Source: Thuidium tamariscinum (taxonomy: Eukaryota > Streptophyta > Bryopsida > Hypnales > Thuidiaceae). From it: DNA of 64,000 bases. The stretch covers positions 5,533,501 to 5,597,500 of the forward strand of contig OX344749.2 of the NCBI GenBank assembly GCA_947034885.2, given 5' to 3'. The translations under genes and the position numbers were made by a program. The notes under the pieces were generated by a model that ran no database searches, was not told the DNA's origin, and saw only the letters and a list, made by a program, of their open reading frames with translations. Below, in pieces: positions 11,752-23,060 of this stretch (positions within the stretch are counted from its first letter, which is position 1; the number at the start of each line of letters is the position of its first letter).

Positions 11752-12508
11752 GGGTGATTGCAAGAAACACTTGTCCTATTTCTTGTCCCCTTGACCTCCA
11801 ACACGTAGTTTTTTGCTCATAACTTTTGCATCTTTTGCCTTATCAACTTGAAATTTGGAATGAAGGTGCACACAAAAGTTTTATATATTGTGTAATTTTT
11901 TCAATTTTTTAAAATTAGTTTACTATTTTTAAACTGCCCCCGATTGGTTGTCTACCTTGACCATTTTGGAGGTTTTTAGTCCTATTTTTGACTCAAAAAT
12001 CCGAATTTGAAGCCACAAATTGAACAAGTTGGAGGTTTACTAACATTTCAAGGACTGACATTGAGTTTTTATAAAAATAGTAAAATCTCTATTGTCCACA
12101 TGAGGTCAAAGTGACCTTCCTTTGCACAAATGCTACAAAGAGGGAAAAAAAATTTAGAGGAAATTTTTGTTGCAATATTAATACAATTATGTTTAGAAAA
12201 ATAGCTTCTTTTAAAAATGATTTTTTGATTTTTTTTTTAATTATTAAAAATAAAAAGGTCCACAGACCCTTTTTCTGCTATTTTTTGCTCCCTGTAGCCT
12301 GTGAAGTACTTGTAGTAGTCTATAGTACTGTATAGTACTACATAGTACTACACTGACGACCCAGATCTACAGGCGCGCGAAATCAACGGTTGAGATTTGT
12401 AGGCGCACGTCAGACGCGCTGTACTGTCAGGATGGTGTAGTACTACCAGTACTATGTCAAAAAACAGCATTTTGAGCCAAAAACGTGAAGTGTTTCTTGC
12501 AATCACCC
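11752..12508. mobile_element. GGGTSATTGC family element F4, nested in the terminus of F2
   Basis: Both ends read GGGTGATTGCAAGAAACACT or nearly so. Flanks are AAGT (11748-11751) and AAGC (12509-12512). It lies inside the right terminal repeat of F2, leaving only the last 17-18 bases of that repeat outside. It is the same subfamily as F5 at 24.7 kb (shared ccccttgacct, agttttttgctcataacttt). Near its right end (about 12310-12470) it carries GC-richer DNA not seen in F5. Confidence 0.8.
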
Positions 12509-12719
12509 AAGCGTTTCTTGCAATGACCTTATTTGCATATTATATGACCTTGATTATAATCACTTTTAATACATTAAAATCTATTTTTATTTTTCAAAGT
12601 ATATAATTTGATTTAATGTAGGAAATTCTTGTAGCCTTTTTAACAACGAATTTAGAAATGTAATTATATATACAAAATAAATATTCTTTGTAGACTATGA
12701 TAGCATTAAAAACCTAATT

Positions 12720-12990
12720 ATATGAGTTTTTTCAATACATGTATCATAGGCTGAGCTATCCAACTTTGGAGGCTTTTTAATAAAAGTTTAATTTTATTTG
12801 GAGAGAACTTCTTATATGGATTTTAAGAAACTATGTATAGGTGTTTCAATTCTTCATATATATATTATGAGTTTATTTCTAAAATGTATGTAATGCAACA
12901 TATTTAATTTGACCTACACATAATTTTTTGGTCTTTTTAATTTGATATAATTTTAACAAAAGTCATAGGACTCTAAGCTATTTTAGTATT
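12720..12990. repeat. Dispersed AT-rich repeat W, copy 2
   Basis: This is the inverted counterpart of 7690-8060: gagctatccaactttggagg, agaacttcttatatgg, tatgtataggtgttt and attcttcatatatat correspond in order. The two copies bracket the nested F cluster. Confidence 0.55.
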
Positions 12991-14023
12991 TTAACACTGA
13001 TGACCCCTGCATATAATACAAGAGTTGTGTACTTTGGAGGAAAATAATAATACATAACTTAAATGATTCTAATCAGCCCAACTTCAGAGAGAACATGTTA
13101 GATGAATCATTGATAGAATGTTCTGACATAAAATCATAAATATCATTTTCTGCAGTTTGTCTCAAAAGAATATTTGAAAAATACATCACAATACATTCTT
13201 GATGAAACGCTAGACAAAGTACAGACACACAATGTCACACAATGCCCTACTTGCATGTCATCTTCTCTTCTCACATGAAAATTCTGGTATTAGCTAGACC
13301 TGTGCCAACAGATGACTTGGTCCCTTTCATCTCCTGCATGGTCCTCAAAACTGTTGTCAAAATTGTCCTGGAATTTGGCATTTGTACAAGCCCATATCCT
13401 CCACTTATGTGTGTGATACTGTTAATGAGTACGTGGATTGTGACATGATCGATATAGCAACCTGGCCGGTGAGCATTTTACGCCCACTGAAGTGAAGGAC
13501 ACATCAACCCATTCATGAGCCATGATCAATAACCAAAACAAATCAGCTCAGGCAGTACCTGTAGATGCTAATTAATCAAGTCCTTTGCCTCCTTGGCATC
13601 AAACTACAGTCAACCCTCTCCAGTGACACTCCCTTGGGAGACAAGCTAGGGAACCTCTAAATTATACATGATCAATTTGTACCTACGCTGAGAACTTGAC
13701 ATGGGAAAGTCATCCAATCACATGTGTTTACGGCTTTATGCGCGCACGACGTACTAGATTCTCAGGATACACAAGAAATTTGCAATCATGAAGTCTGTTG
13801 CTCCAGACTCCAGAGGGGTTGTGTGTAACTTAGACAGTCTACCTTGATCCATCATGAGGAGCGCTTGGAGCAAATGAAAGAGTATGTTTATGTATCGTAT
13901 AATGCAATGTGCATCAGGCTGCCATGTAATTGAAAATCCTTTCAGCAAAATTGTCTTTTTTGACTAAGTATGGAGTTTGGGGGAAGCTAATCAAACTACT
14001 GATTCAACCAATAATTAAATCAT
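12991..14023 (-). other. 3' flank and probable 3' UTR of the WRKY gene
   Basis: The composition rises toward the gene (13.2-14.0 kb). No further exon is recognised. Frames at 13242-13448 and 13754-13948 have no protein-like pattern. A poly(A) site cannot be fixed by eye. Confidence 0.35.
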
Positions 14024-17000
14024 TCAACTCTTGCTGACCTTTGGTCCGCCCTGTCTGACCATGTCCTGCAACAGCCCCTCTGTCTGCCCCTGCCCAATAG
14101 TACTGCTGCTCTCTAAGGCTTGCCCTTGTAAATTTTCACTAGGAGAACTCAACCCTGCTGCAGCAAGTCCTGACCTAACACTACGTTGATGGTGCTGTTG
14201 CTGTTGCTGCTGTGGTGGTGGTGGCAATGGAGTCCTTCCCTGGCCCCGCAGATCTAGACTTCCAGAGCCAAGAATATTAATCGTGTGACTACTAGCGGAC
14301 CGGCCAGCAGCAGGCCGCGGCTGCCCCGAACTCTCTTCAAAATTGGGTCGCCCGGCGCTGGAGCTTACCAGAGTGTCCAGGCTTTCATCAATCATTCGAC
14401 TACTACCACTAGTACCTCCTACTCCTGTATTCAAAATTTCGTGTCTCCGGGTCTCCGGTTCCCGAGAAGTTAGATTCGAACTAGAACCAGCTGGACCTGC
14501 AATCGGAACCCCAGACTGCAAGTTCGGGAACGCAGGCAACCCTGCAAACAAGGGTCCAGCTGGTCTCGGCAACGGAAGGACTTCTGATATCGATCTGGTT
14601 AGTAGAGAGCCCCCGAGGTCGGGAAACGGGCGTGGCAACCGAGACAGAAAGCCCTCCGGCGGCGGCTGCGCAGTGAACTGGAACGGTTCTTGCTTAACTG
14701 ACGATGATCCGAACGGGGTCGGGTCTTGTAAGCCCAGAAACTGCTGGGCTCGGAATAAGCTCTCTTGCTGGATTCCCAGCTGCCGCAACTGTTGCTGCTG
14801 CTGGTGCTGCTGCTGCCCGTGGGGGAAGCTCGGGTTGGGCTGCAGGCCTCGGAAGCTGCGAAGCGCGTTGGCTTGCTGCAGGGACGCCAAGTCGAAGCCT
14901 GGCGGCAGGGGAAGCAAGTTGGCTCCAGTTGGGCCCAACGGACTCTGGAAAAGCCCGCCGCCCATGCCTAGTGGACGGTCGCCGAAGTAGCCCCCTGCGG
15001 AGGGACGGTGGAAACCGGGGGTTTGGTGCGTGTGCGTGCCTTCGTAGGTGGTGATCACGAGCCCGGCGTCTTCGTTGGAACGCTCCACGCGCTTGCGCAC
15101 CGGGCACAATGGGGTGGTGCATCGGTAGTAGTTTCTGCATGCAGACATGCATGGAAGGTGATCGAGAAGTTAGAATGGCAATTTCGTCGAACTAGCGTAC
15201 TCCGTAATACTTTGGTATGTTTCAGGATGCACGCGCGAGTCGGAACATAAATCCATATGTGTCCTAGTTTAAGGCCTGAAATTAGCTAGACCCTCCCGGA
15301 GAAGATACAAGGTACTGGACACACCCAAATGCTCCAGATGCGTAAAAAGCGTCACAGTCGTCACTGACTACATCTCCTAAATCAATATACATTACCTATT
15401 CTTCAAGAAACGATTTAAGAATAATTACCTACCAAAATGCTTTGACCCTTCATAACATTGGAATAGACCGGGCATCCATAGATGCATTAGGATCTATTAA
15501 ATTTTCATGAATCTAATAATAGAAAGTGTTCACATTAGTGGTGATTTTATATGACCCTCCCTTACATGTATCACAATTTTTGGAATCAGAATCGCATATT
15601 GAACGAAATGTAGGAAGGACAGAACTCACAACAAGTTACCACATATTCACTGAAACAACATTCTTCAGCAGCTGCCTGCCTTTGAACCGATCACAAGTTG
15701 TCTGATTCGATTTTCACAGCATCTTTAACTCAAACTATGAAGCTTTCAAGTTTCAAAAGCGAGTACTTAGTACTTACAGTTTCTGACTCAATTCACCCAT
15801 GCATTCTACGGTGATCTTTGACGTGATTTTGAAATTACAATACAATCGGCATAGTACAGTGATGCACTCAATTGGAATAATGCTGCCTCAAATTGGTGCA
15901 AATTTGAGTTGCAAGAACTTTGCGTCCAGAATCTACGCCACCGTGATCAGATGACTAATCTCAGAGCGTCAAAAATGTGATGCTCGAAAGTCCAGAGATC
16001 GTAAATCTATGAGAGGTATAGATTTGAGATAAAGCTGACTGATTTGAGGTTTTTAGATGGGCAACTAAGAACCACTCCAGTTTCAATTTGGGGTTCAATC
16101 AGAACTTTGCCAGTTCGGAATAAGGATTCTTTGAGTTGATGAAAGCTTTTATACTGGGTGGCAAATTCGTGGAATTCCGTCGTTACAAGCAATAAATATG
16201 ACTAATTGAACGTCGGTTCGTTGACTGCCCACTGGTTGTTCACTGGTTTTCTAAAGCTGTTAGTAAGTTCATCAAAATTGACTGCAGATTTCAAAGAAGG
16301 GTCGAACGGATATGGTAAATGCTACCGTTTCATAGATCGTGGCCTGCATGCATAACCTCCTACGTGAAACTTCAATGCCAAACGTAGTTATGTTTGTAAC
16401 ATTGGAGGCCAAGGGGAAGAAATCTAGGTGTTACAGCTGAGGCAAAACACGATGGATTTTCAGCCGCAATAAATTACCACGTCAGTCTACCACGTGAAGA
16501 CGGTGTCAGCGCACTCACTACGTACAGTAGTGTATGCAAGTTACAATATTATCCTACCCAGTCAACTAACATTACAGACACTCATAGTTGGACAAACAAA
16601 ATCGGTATATAATAACGTCTACTATCTACTGAAAGTCTGAAACTGCACGGATAAGTGTTGCCCAGAGCAAAGTTGCAATAACGCATTGATATCGGGCAAT
16701 TCAAGTTCAGCAGAAAATTTTGTTTAGTGCTTTGGCAAGGAAAAAGAAGAGAAGAGCTTACCTGGGATGAGGGCTATTCTTCACGGCTTTTTGGCCATAT
16801 TTACGCCACTTGAATCCATCATCGAGAACATCCACGTCAGTCCTGGTTTTGATGGCGTATCTGGGTTCTCTTAATCGCTTGGCGCCCCCTCGTTTCCTCG
16901 GCTTGCTTCTGCCAATCGCAAAAATCCTAGATCTTAGTGTTACTCAGTCTAAACATGCTACGAACTCGAGTTTGGATTTTGGAAACTCGTGTCACACACA

Positions 17001-20000
17001 AATCTCGCTGAAAGAAAGTTAGAAATGCATAGTTCCAGTTTGGAGACAATCCGATCATGTAAACCTATGAGTCTAAGCCAATCAATCTCGCAGTCCAGGT
17101 CAAAAAGCAATCGCGCCCAAGCGCATGATTACGGTATATCAGAAGACCACCCTGTTGAGAAAAATGCATGACACAGGCAGATCCTGTTTGGATTCAGACA
17201 GAAATCATTTTTGACTGTAATAGCAAATGAATCATCCAAAAAATCGACTAAATGATTCAGAAAGCTGAAATTTGTGATCACCAACAGCCTGGTTCCTATA
17301 CGTCACTGTAACTTCACGAAATTCTACAGAACTGGGTGACCTTGCTATTAAGACTAGAAACAACATGACCACTACATAAATTTCCCAACGCATCCTACAG
17401 TTTCATATGACTGTCCGGAAACAGCGCTTGCACTTCCTTCGTTGGGGACTTAGGATCTACGTTATACATTCTGAATGACGCTGTGACCCCCTTGGCTTTA
17501 AAACTACAATGATTCTGCCTCACAATGTCATTCACATACGTTTTGCATGGCTTCGATATGTATCATAGTGGGGATGTTTTCACATGTTCTTGCGAGATTA
17601 AGGAATCGAAAAATGACATTAAAGAACTCTGTATGTACTCTTATTTACAGTCAGATGCAATATATCTATAAATTAAGTACGTACGTGTTCCCTAGACTCC
17701 CATATTTTAAAAAAGACAATCAGGCCAAATAGAATACTTAGTTACTCACGTAATCAAAATTAAAACTGCACATGTGCGGTATACAATACTTTCAAGATGA
17801 AACACTGACCACCAGAGGGTGCCCCAGATGGATCATGGAAGTACTACAAACGAATATCAAGTCATAAATACGAAGTAAGTAAGAATAGGATAATAGGATT
17901 GCAGATGTACAGTACAGTTTCCGCGTCGCTAGCTGGTACCATGGACGCGGTCACTTTCCATAGCGTGATCATGTAATCTCCGTAGCAGTCTCATCACCGC
18001 GCACCTCCACGACCAGCTAGCTAGACCAATGAAAATAATCACGACTAGGGTACTGTAAGGTTTTCCGCAAAGACTTGGACAAAAGCCTGACACTCATATA
18101 ACCTCATTAGCCACTTACAGCGATTTTTGAAATTCAATTAAACTATAGACCCCAACCGCATATCCCTATTAGCGAAATACTATGCTCACAACTGCTAACA
18201 AATGCCTGCCTCGATAGTTACCCATACTCAAATGCATTGAAAACTAGGACAGGAAATAAATTCCTGGGTTAATTTCGACAGGTCCGAAAGTCTGCCTGAA
18301 TAACCCAATCGAAATCCGCGATCAAATCGAATAATTATCTATTCACCACCTGAATGTTAAGACCACAATTTAGGTGAAGATGAAAACAAAACACCTAATT
18401 CGACAGAGGTAAAACTTAAAACCGTAAAAGCATCTTTTAGGATTCCAAAATTGAGTAACGATCATTCAGACGATCATGGACCTCTCACAGACGATTAGCC
18501 AGACTTGGCGTAAGATATAGTCACTTAGACAGATTCCATAATTAAGTGACATCTAACGACGAGAGCTTACATACAATACTAGCAGATTCACTTGGAAATC
18601 ATGGAGGTTTTATTTGCTACATAGACATAATTAGCAGCCTCGATCATCACCAAATTACCATGCATCACACCAATGTCGATTAGATTATTGGAACCAGATT
18701 TAAGGGAAGCCACAGACTGCTTTCATTCAATGCATTCTAACATCCAACCGGCTCACAAGCTCAATTGTAATGGGGTAGAAACGACCGAACTACTGCAACG
18801 TAGGTTATATTACTAGTTGAAGAGGGAAACTACGCAATGAGAATGCAAGCTTCGAGGATAATTATGCTCACTAATATTCGGTAACCTTGTCACTGTGTAT
18901 GAAGAGAATACACCAGTTATAATTGTTTTCAGGTGCAGATCAACTCGTGAAAAGGCTATATGCCAGAGGTCTGCTGCGGACCTACGGGACGAAGGACACG
19001 AGTATCCCTGAGTGACAGGAACGACGATATAACTTCATTAGCAAGGTACTTCAGTTAACGGACTTCGAGCGTTTCTAAAGACTGACCTATCCGAGCCCGA
19101 TCTTTATTCAGCAGACCTCTGCCATTGAATTCAGACGAACTAAATATCACATCTCCAATTCCAATGAAACCAGTGCTAGCTCCTCATAGTTCATGGCACT
19201 AAACCACGACTTCCAGAATTGTGATTCCAACAATCACATCGATCGAGCAAGCCTCCGTTTCGAAAATGTTCACAATCAGAATATCCCTCGAATGTTCTTA
19301 TCATTTGATTTCATTCTTGCATGCATCATTTCCGAATTCTCAATGCACTAGCTATCCAAAGCGCACAGTGATCGCTGCAAAAGCTAGAAATGCTTACTTG
19401 GGAGGATCTGACTTCGGTGTGTCTCCCGAAGCTCCCGCCTCCTCGCCACTGCCCCCAACAGCTGCTGCTCCTGCTTCAGGCTTCTTCCTCTTCCTGCTGC
19501 TGCTCGTTTCCGCCTCTTTCTTCCCACTCTCCTCCTCCGGATCCTCACCTGCATTACTCGTCGACGGCCCCGACGACACCGAGGTGTTGGACGTGCCTGC
19601 CGACGTCGTCACGGAGCCTCCTGCCAGTGGTGACGTCGGAGGCCGATAATTAATAGGACCCCTGGCGCCAATAATTTGGGACCCAGGGTCACTGAAAGAA
19701 GGGCCAGAGCTGGTCATCAGTCCTGCTGGTCGAATGTCCGAGTCGGAGCTTCCGAAACGTGGCACTGGCCCTACTGCATCCAATTTGGAGCTGCTAATCC
19801 CCCCACTTCCATGTCCCCCTGGGATCGGATCGTTCGGGGCATCCTTGGCTGGGAGTTTTAATTGCTCTCTGTGCTGTGAAGACTGTGATGAGGACGATCC
19901 GAGAAGCTGCTGCTCGTATGAGCTGTACAACCTCTGAGCAGAATCGTGGGAGTCTCTGTCAGGTCCCCCGGGCAATCTAGAATCGAGTCCCGGTCTGGAA

Positions 20001-20311
20001 GGATCGAGTTCGTGAAGCAGCCATGGCAATTCACCCAGCGGGTTGGCGGAGTAGGTCACTGAAGAGCCGGGGTAGAAGAGCCCGTGGGGTTGAAGATCTG
20101 GGTTCAGAGGAGAGGAGGAAATGAACGACCATGGATTGTTGGAGGTATAGTCGGAGCTTGAAGAAACCAACGCCATGGAGCCGGAAGTCGACGGGGAGTC
20201 TCCAACCTCCTGATCGGACGGCTGATCCAACCTGCGCAGGAACTGGTCCAGGAAGCTCTCACTGGGGCCGGCCCCCTCGGCCTCTTCCTCATTCGGGACC
20301 TTTTCAGCCAT
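14024..20311 (-). CDS. WRKY transcription factor, group IIc, three coding exons
   Basis: Joining 20311-19398, 16908-16762 and 15134-14024 gives 723 codons plus TGA/TAA-type stop at 14024-14026. The single WRKY domain spans about residues 318-395: [20 protein letters not shown], then RNYYRCT, with zinc ligands C359, C364, H388 and H390, a C-x4-C-x23-H-x-H pattern typical of group IIc. The family binds W boxes (TTGACC/T) in nuclear DNA. Basic tracts RKRKK (273-277) and 306-321 are likely nuclear localisation signals. The N-terminus is acidic and Ser/Pro-rich; the long C-terminus has Gln runs near 461-469 and 662-667. Both introns are phase 2; the second splits the Arg codon after SPHP, the conserved WRKY intron position. 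I chose the ATG at 20311 because it has G at -3 and G at +4; an in-frame ATG at 20518 would add 69 residues that look untranslated. The protein is long for group IIc. No symbol is assigned. Confidence 0.93.
15135..16761 (-). other. WRKY gene intron 2
   Basis: The donor CCCAG^GTAAGC is at 16762/16761 and the acceptor TGCAG^AAAC at 15135/15134. The length is 1627 bp. It interrupts the Arg codon of the WRKY domain in phase 2. No repeat or nested gene was recognised inside. Confidence 0.9.
16909..19397 (-). other. WRKY gene intron 1
   Basis: The donor CCCAA^GTAAGC is at 19398/19397 and the acceptor GGCAG^AAGC at 16909/16908; the length is 2489 bp. The acceptor is a tandem CAGAAG, so a second AG three bases on could also be used, changing Lys-Ser to Asn without shifting frame. 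The intron is AT-moderate and free of the repeat families that crowd the flanks. Confidence 0.85.
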
Positions 20312-20700
20312 AGCCACACACGGGCCCCGAGTCCTCAGGAGGGATCTGTCCTCACGCCGAAATAACCCAAACCGATAACTGTCCCCCAAGCGATTTTCAT
20401 TGAGTCCATCGATGGCACGGATCGATCGATCCCAACCCCCCGCCCTTATTACTAGACTCCTGTTGAATAGAGGATCAACACAAACAGAAGCAAGGCTCCG
20501 AAGCCCACAGAAGCTCACTTGCTGTCAGTTCGAAGTCGGGCGACTTCCGGAGGGGGGAGAAGGGACGTTTGACTGGAGCGACAAGGAGAGAGAGTACTGT
20601 GACGATGGGAGTACATGGTAATACAGACAGACAGAGACGGACGGAGATCCCCTCAACTCCTTGAGTGTGTTGACCCACTGTGACGATAACCACCTCTGCT
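20312..20700 (-). promoter_or_regulatory. WRKY 5' leader and proximal promoter with W boxes
   Basis: This is GC-richer DNA directly upstream of the ATG. W-box cores TTGACT (20569-20574) and TTGACC (20670-20675) are read on the + strand; further up lies TTGACT at 21875-21880. W boxes near WRKY genes often serve auto- or cross-regulation. An in-frame upstream ATG at 20518 has no stop before the main start. The transcription start is not placed. Confidence 0.45.
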
Positions 20701-22950
20701 GCCGGACACTGGAAGGGAGTTCTTACTAGTCAGAAACGTGGGAAGAAAACTCACACAACGGCAAAAAGGACACCACCTTGCGAAATTAGTGAAACCCCTA
20801 GAGATTCACAGCAGACGGGGCGTCGTATCTCTAGGAGCTACTCATTCTGTTCAACACTTCAGCTGATGAGAGAGAGAGCTGGCACCTGGCGGCTAGCTAG
20901 TGAGAGAAGGAAACAAATGGGCACCGTCGACGCCCATTAAGTTAATGCCCCAGTTCGGAGAGCTAGCACCTGGCTCTCAAGAATTAGAAGCTCATGACCA
21001 TCGTTCCGTCCCTGCCTGGGAAGAAATGAAGAATTCCTGTACGTGAAACCCTATGATGTCGGTTGAAACCAAAACGGGAGCCGAGATAGATGATTAGGCG
21101 ATCCGTGTATGGATTCTGAAGCGAGTACTTATCACCCCGTGATCAGCAAGCCTAGTCTGTTGTTCTCATTTGTTTCCGAACTATCTAGAAAAAAGTTTGA
21201 ATCAAAACATCGGAGCTAGTGTGTTGCTCACCCGACAATCAAAACAGCGGACGGGTGAGTCGGTGGTCCCACTTGTGCATGCTCGAATCAATCCCTGTTC
21301 GCCCAGTACGTGCTCCAGTGGAAGGGGAAAAAATCCAATCGCGTAGGCCTAAGAACCAAATTGCGTCACCTGTGTTGCGTACAACAAACAGTGGGCACCA
21401 CTCTTGCAACCCAAGACGTACAGAAAATCGCTAGAGCAATATTATCTCGAGACCTGCGTGTCTGCTCGCACCAAAGCATTGAGTGGTGTTCCACCGAATC
21501 CTAGCCTGCATGTGTGTGCACCAGTTCACTAGCTCTCTCCGCGTAGCTCATTTAGTCCGTTCGAATTCTTAACCCTGCGCGCTTGACAGAGTTTTGCGGC
21601 ACCGACACCGCCGTCGAGGTTCCCCCAAATCATTTAAGAACGAATCACAATGTACAGTGAGGAGGGTTGCGAGTCGTGGTGTCTAGTAGCTGCTGTCATA
21701 AGTTTCCCTTCCTCTGGAGCCTTTCTCGAGTGCTGGTCGACACTTGAGATCGAATCCCAAATGAATCTGCTGCTGGTCGGGTGGGCTACACTACAAGTAG
21801 GTCGGAACGACGACGCGCTGGCATGAAACACCGCGGCTTGAGGCCAGCTATAATGACGACGCCCCTGGAGTGCATTGACTTGGAAGGAGCCAAGGGAGAG
21901 AGCGAGGAGGAGCCGGGCCTTGATGATTGCACTTTGCATGACACTTTAATGAGCAGATACGAAGCTTACTGAGAGTTAGGTCTTCCGCCAGCCAGTCAGC
22001 CAGCCAGCCAGCCGGGGTTCACTGAATCAGAAAGGGTGATCGTGAAGCGAACTACTAAGCCATGGAAGTAATGGTACTTATATAAACTCCTGCCACTCAA
22101 CTACCATAACCACAGAATCATTCAATGGCGGACGCTTGTGAAGACGGGAGAATAAAGAAATTTTAAAATCACAGCCCTCAGGGCTCAGGCCGGATACGAT
22201 TTGGTATGTCACTCGTACTGCAAATAGGAAGTCTGTTCAGTTAGCTGGCGTCTCCCCCAGGTTCTTCTTTGATGCTCGCCCGGGCTTCGACTGAAGTCGA
22301 CAACCAGAGACGTTGGCAAGCTACAATCCACCGGTGGTCCTGCTCGGGGGGAAAGGCTGAATTGAGGCATGCAAGCGGGCGGGGTTATGGCCTCGTTTCT
22401 TCGCTTCCGGCACTTGCCTTGCCTTGCCTTGCGTTACGTGCTTTGCTTCCTTCCTTCCACTCCAGATCTGACAGCAGATATTGTCAAAGCCTGCGCTGTG
22501 TTGGTTGTTAGGATTGTAAACCTACTTTCATTATACTTAAGTGCGGTTTCCTGCGGAGCCAACGTACTGGAGAGCCGACTCCAACTTACCTCCGTCAGTG
22601 CGGAGCAAAGGCGAGGCAGCTTCTCTTCACCTTCTCTCTTGCTTTTGGTCCGGCCTCAGCCTTGAAGAAGCAATCATCGAAGCTGTCACTGGTCAGAAGT
22701 TTTACTGGGGTGGGGGAAAGGTTTTACTGAGCGGGCACACTGCCCACCAAGGTGTTTTTAACGATTTTACAGGAGACCTGCAGTGGAACTGGCAAACGCG
22801 TGAAGGACATCCATTCACAGACGGAGGGAGTTGGCCGCCTTTTAACTACAACTGAACGCGCCGTGTTCTTTGGCACAAAACTACAGGTGAAGTTACAAAT
22901 TGATTTCCATGCAAAACCGGAGGTTCCTCAAAACCATGCAGAAAATTGAA
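20701..22950 (-). promoter_or_regulatory. Distal upstream region of the WRKY gene, GC-richer
   Basis: Mixed-composition DNA with no convincing exon and short tetranucleotide runs (cagc units at about 21990-22014, ccttg units at about 22415-22435). A TATA-like ttatataaa lies near 22079. Many short overlapping frames reflect composition. A 5' non-coding exon could be hidden here. Composition drops to AT-rich just past 22950. Confidence 0.3.
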
Positions 22951-23060
22951 AAGCCTCTGCTGGTTTCAAAAAAATCCCAACTGTTTCCTTTAATGAAAAA
23001 GTTTAAATATTCGTAGGTGAAACCTTGCAGACTTGGGCCCACAAGAGGAAAAGACCATAA

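Larger units (their letters stand above)
10293..12529. mobile_element. GGGTSATTGC family element F2, split by two younger copies
   Basis: The left end is GGGTCATGCAAGAAACACCT. The right end, gtttcttgcaatgacct, lies beyond the inserted copy F4. The segment 11641-11751 is the reverse complement of the start of F1 (gcatgctgat, tggccataactttt, gattgactcaag), so F2 is an inverted relative of F1. Flanks are AATT (10289-10292) and TATT (12530-12533). F3 and F4 interrupt it; without them it would be roughly 740 bp. Confidence 0.7.

Noticed and set aside
14343-14990. Long + strand frame (215 codons) opposite WRKY exon 3
   Set aside because: It mirrors the GC-rich, Gln/Pro-coding exon on the other strand, which leaves reverse frames open. 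The WRKY frame explains the region.
15135-15148. ATG at 15148 as the start of a separate protein
   Set aside because: It lies in intron 2; reading from it would give only half a zinc-binding domain. The splice acceptor at 15135-15136 restores the full WRKY domain.
19221-19653. + strand frames of 87-142 codons opposite WRKY exon 1
   Set aside because: Ser/Pro-rich by-products of the opposite coding strand, with no independent support.
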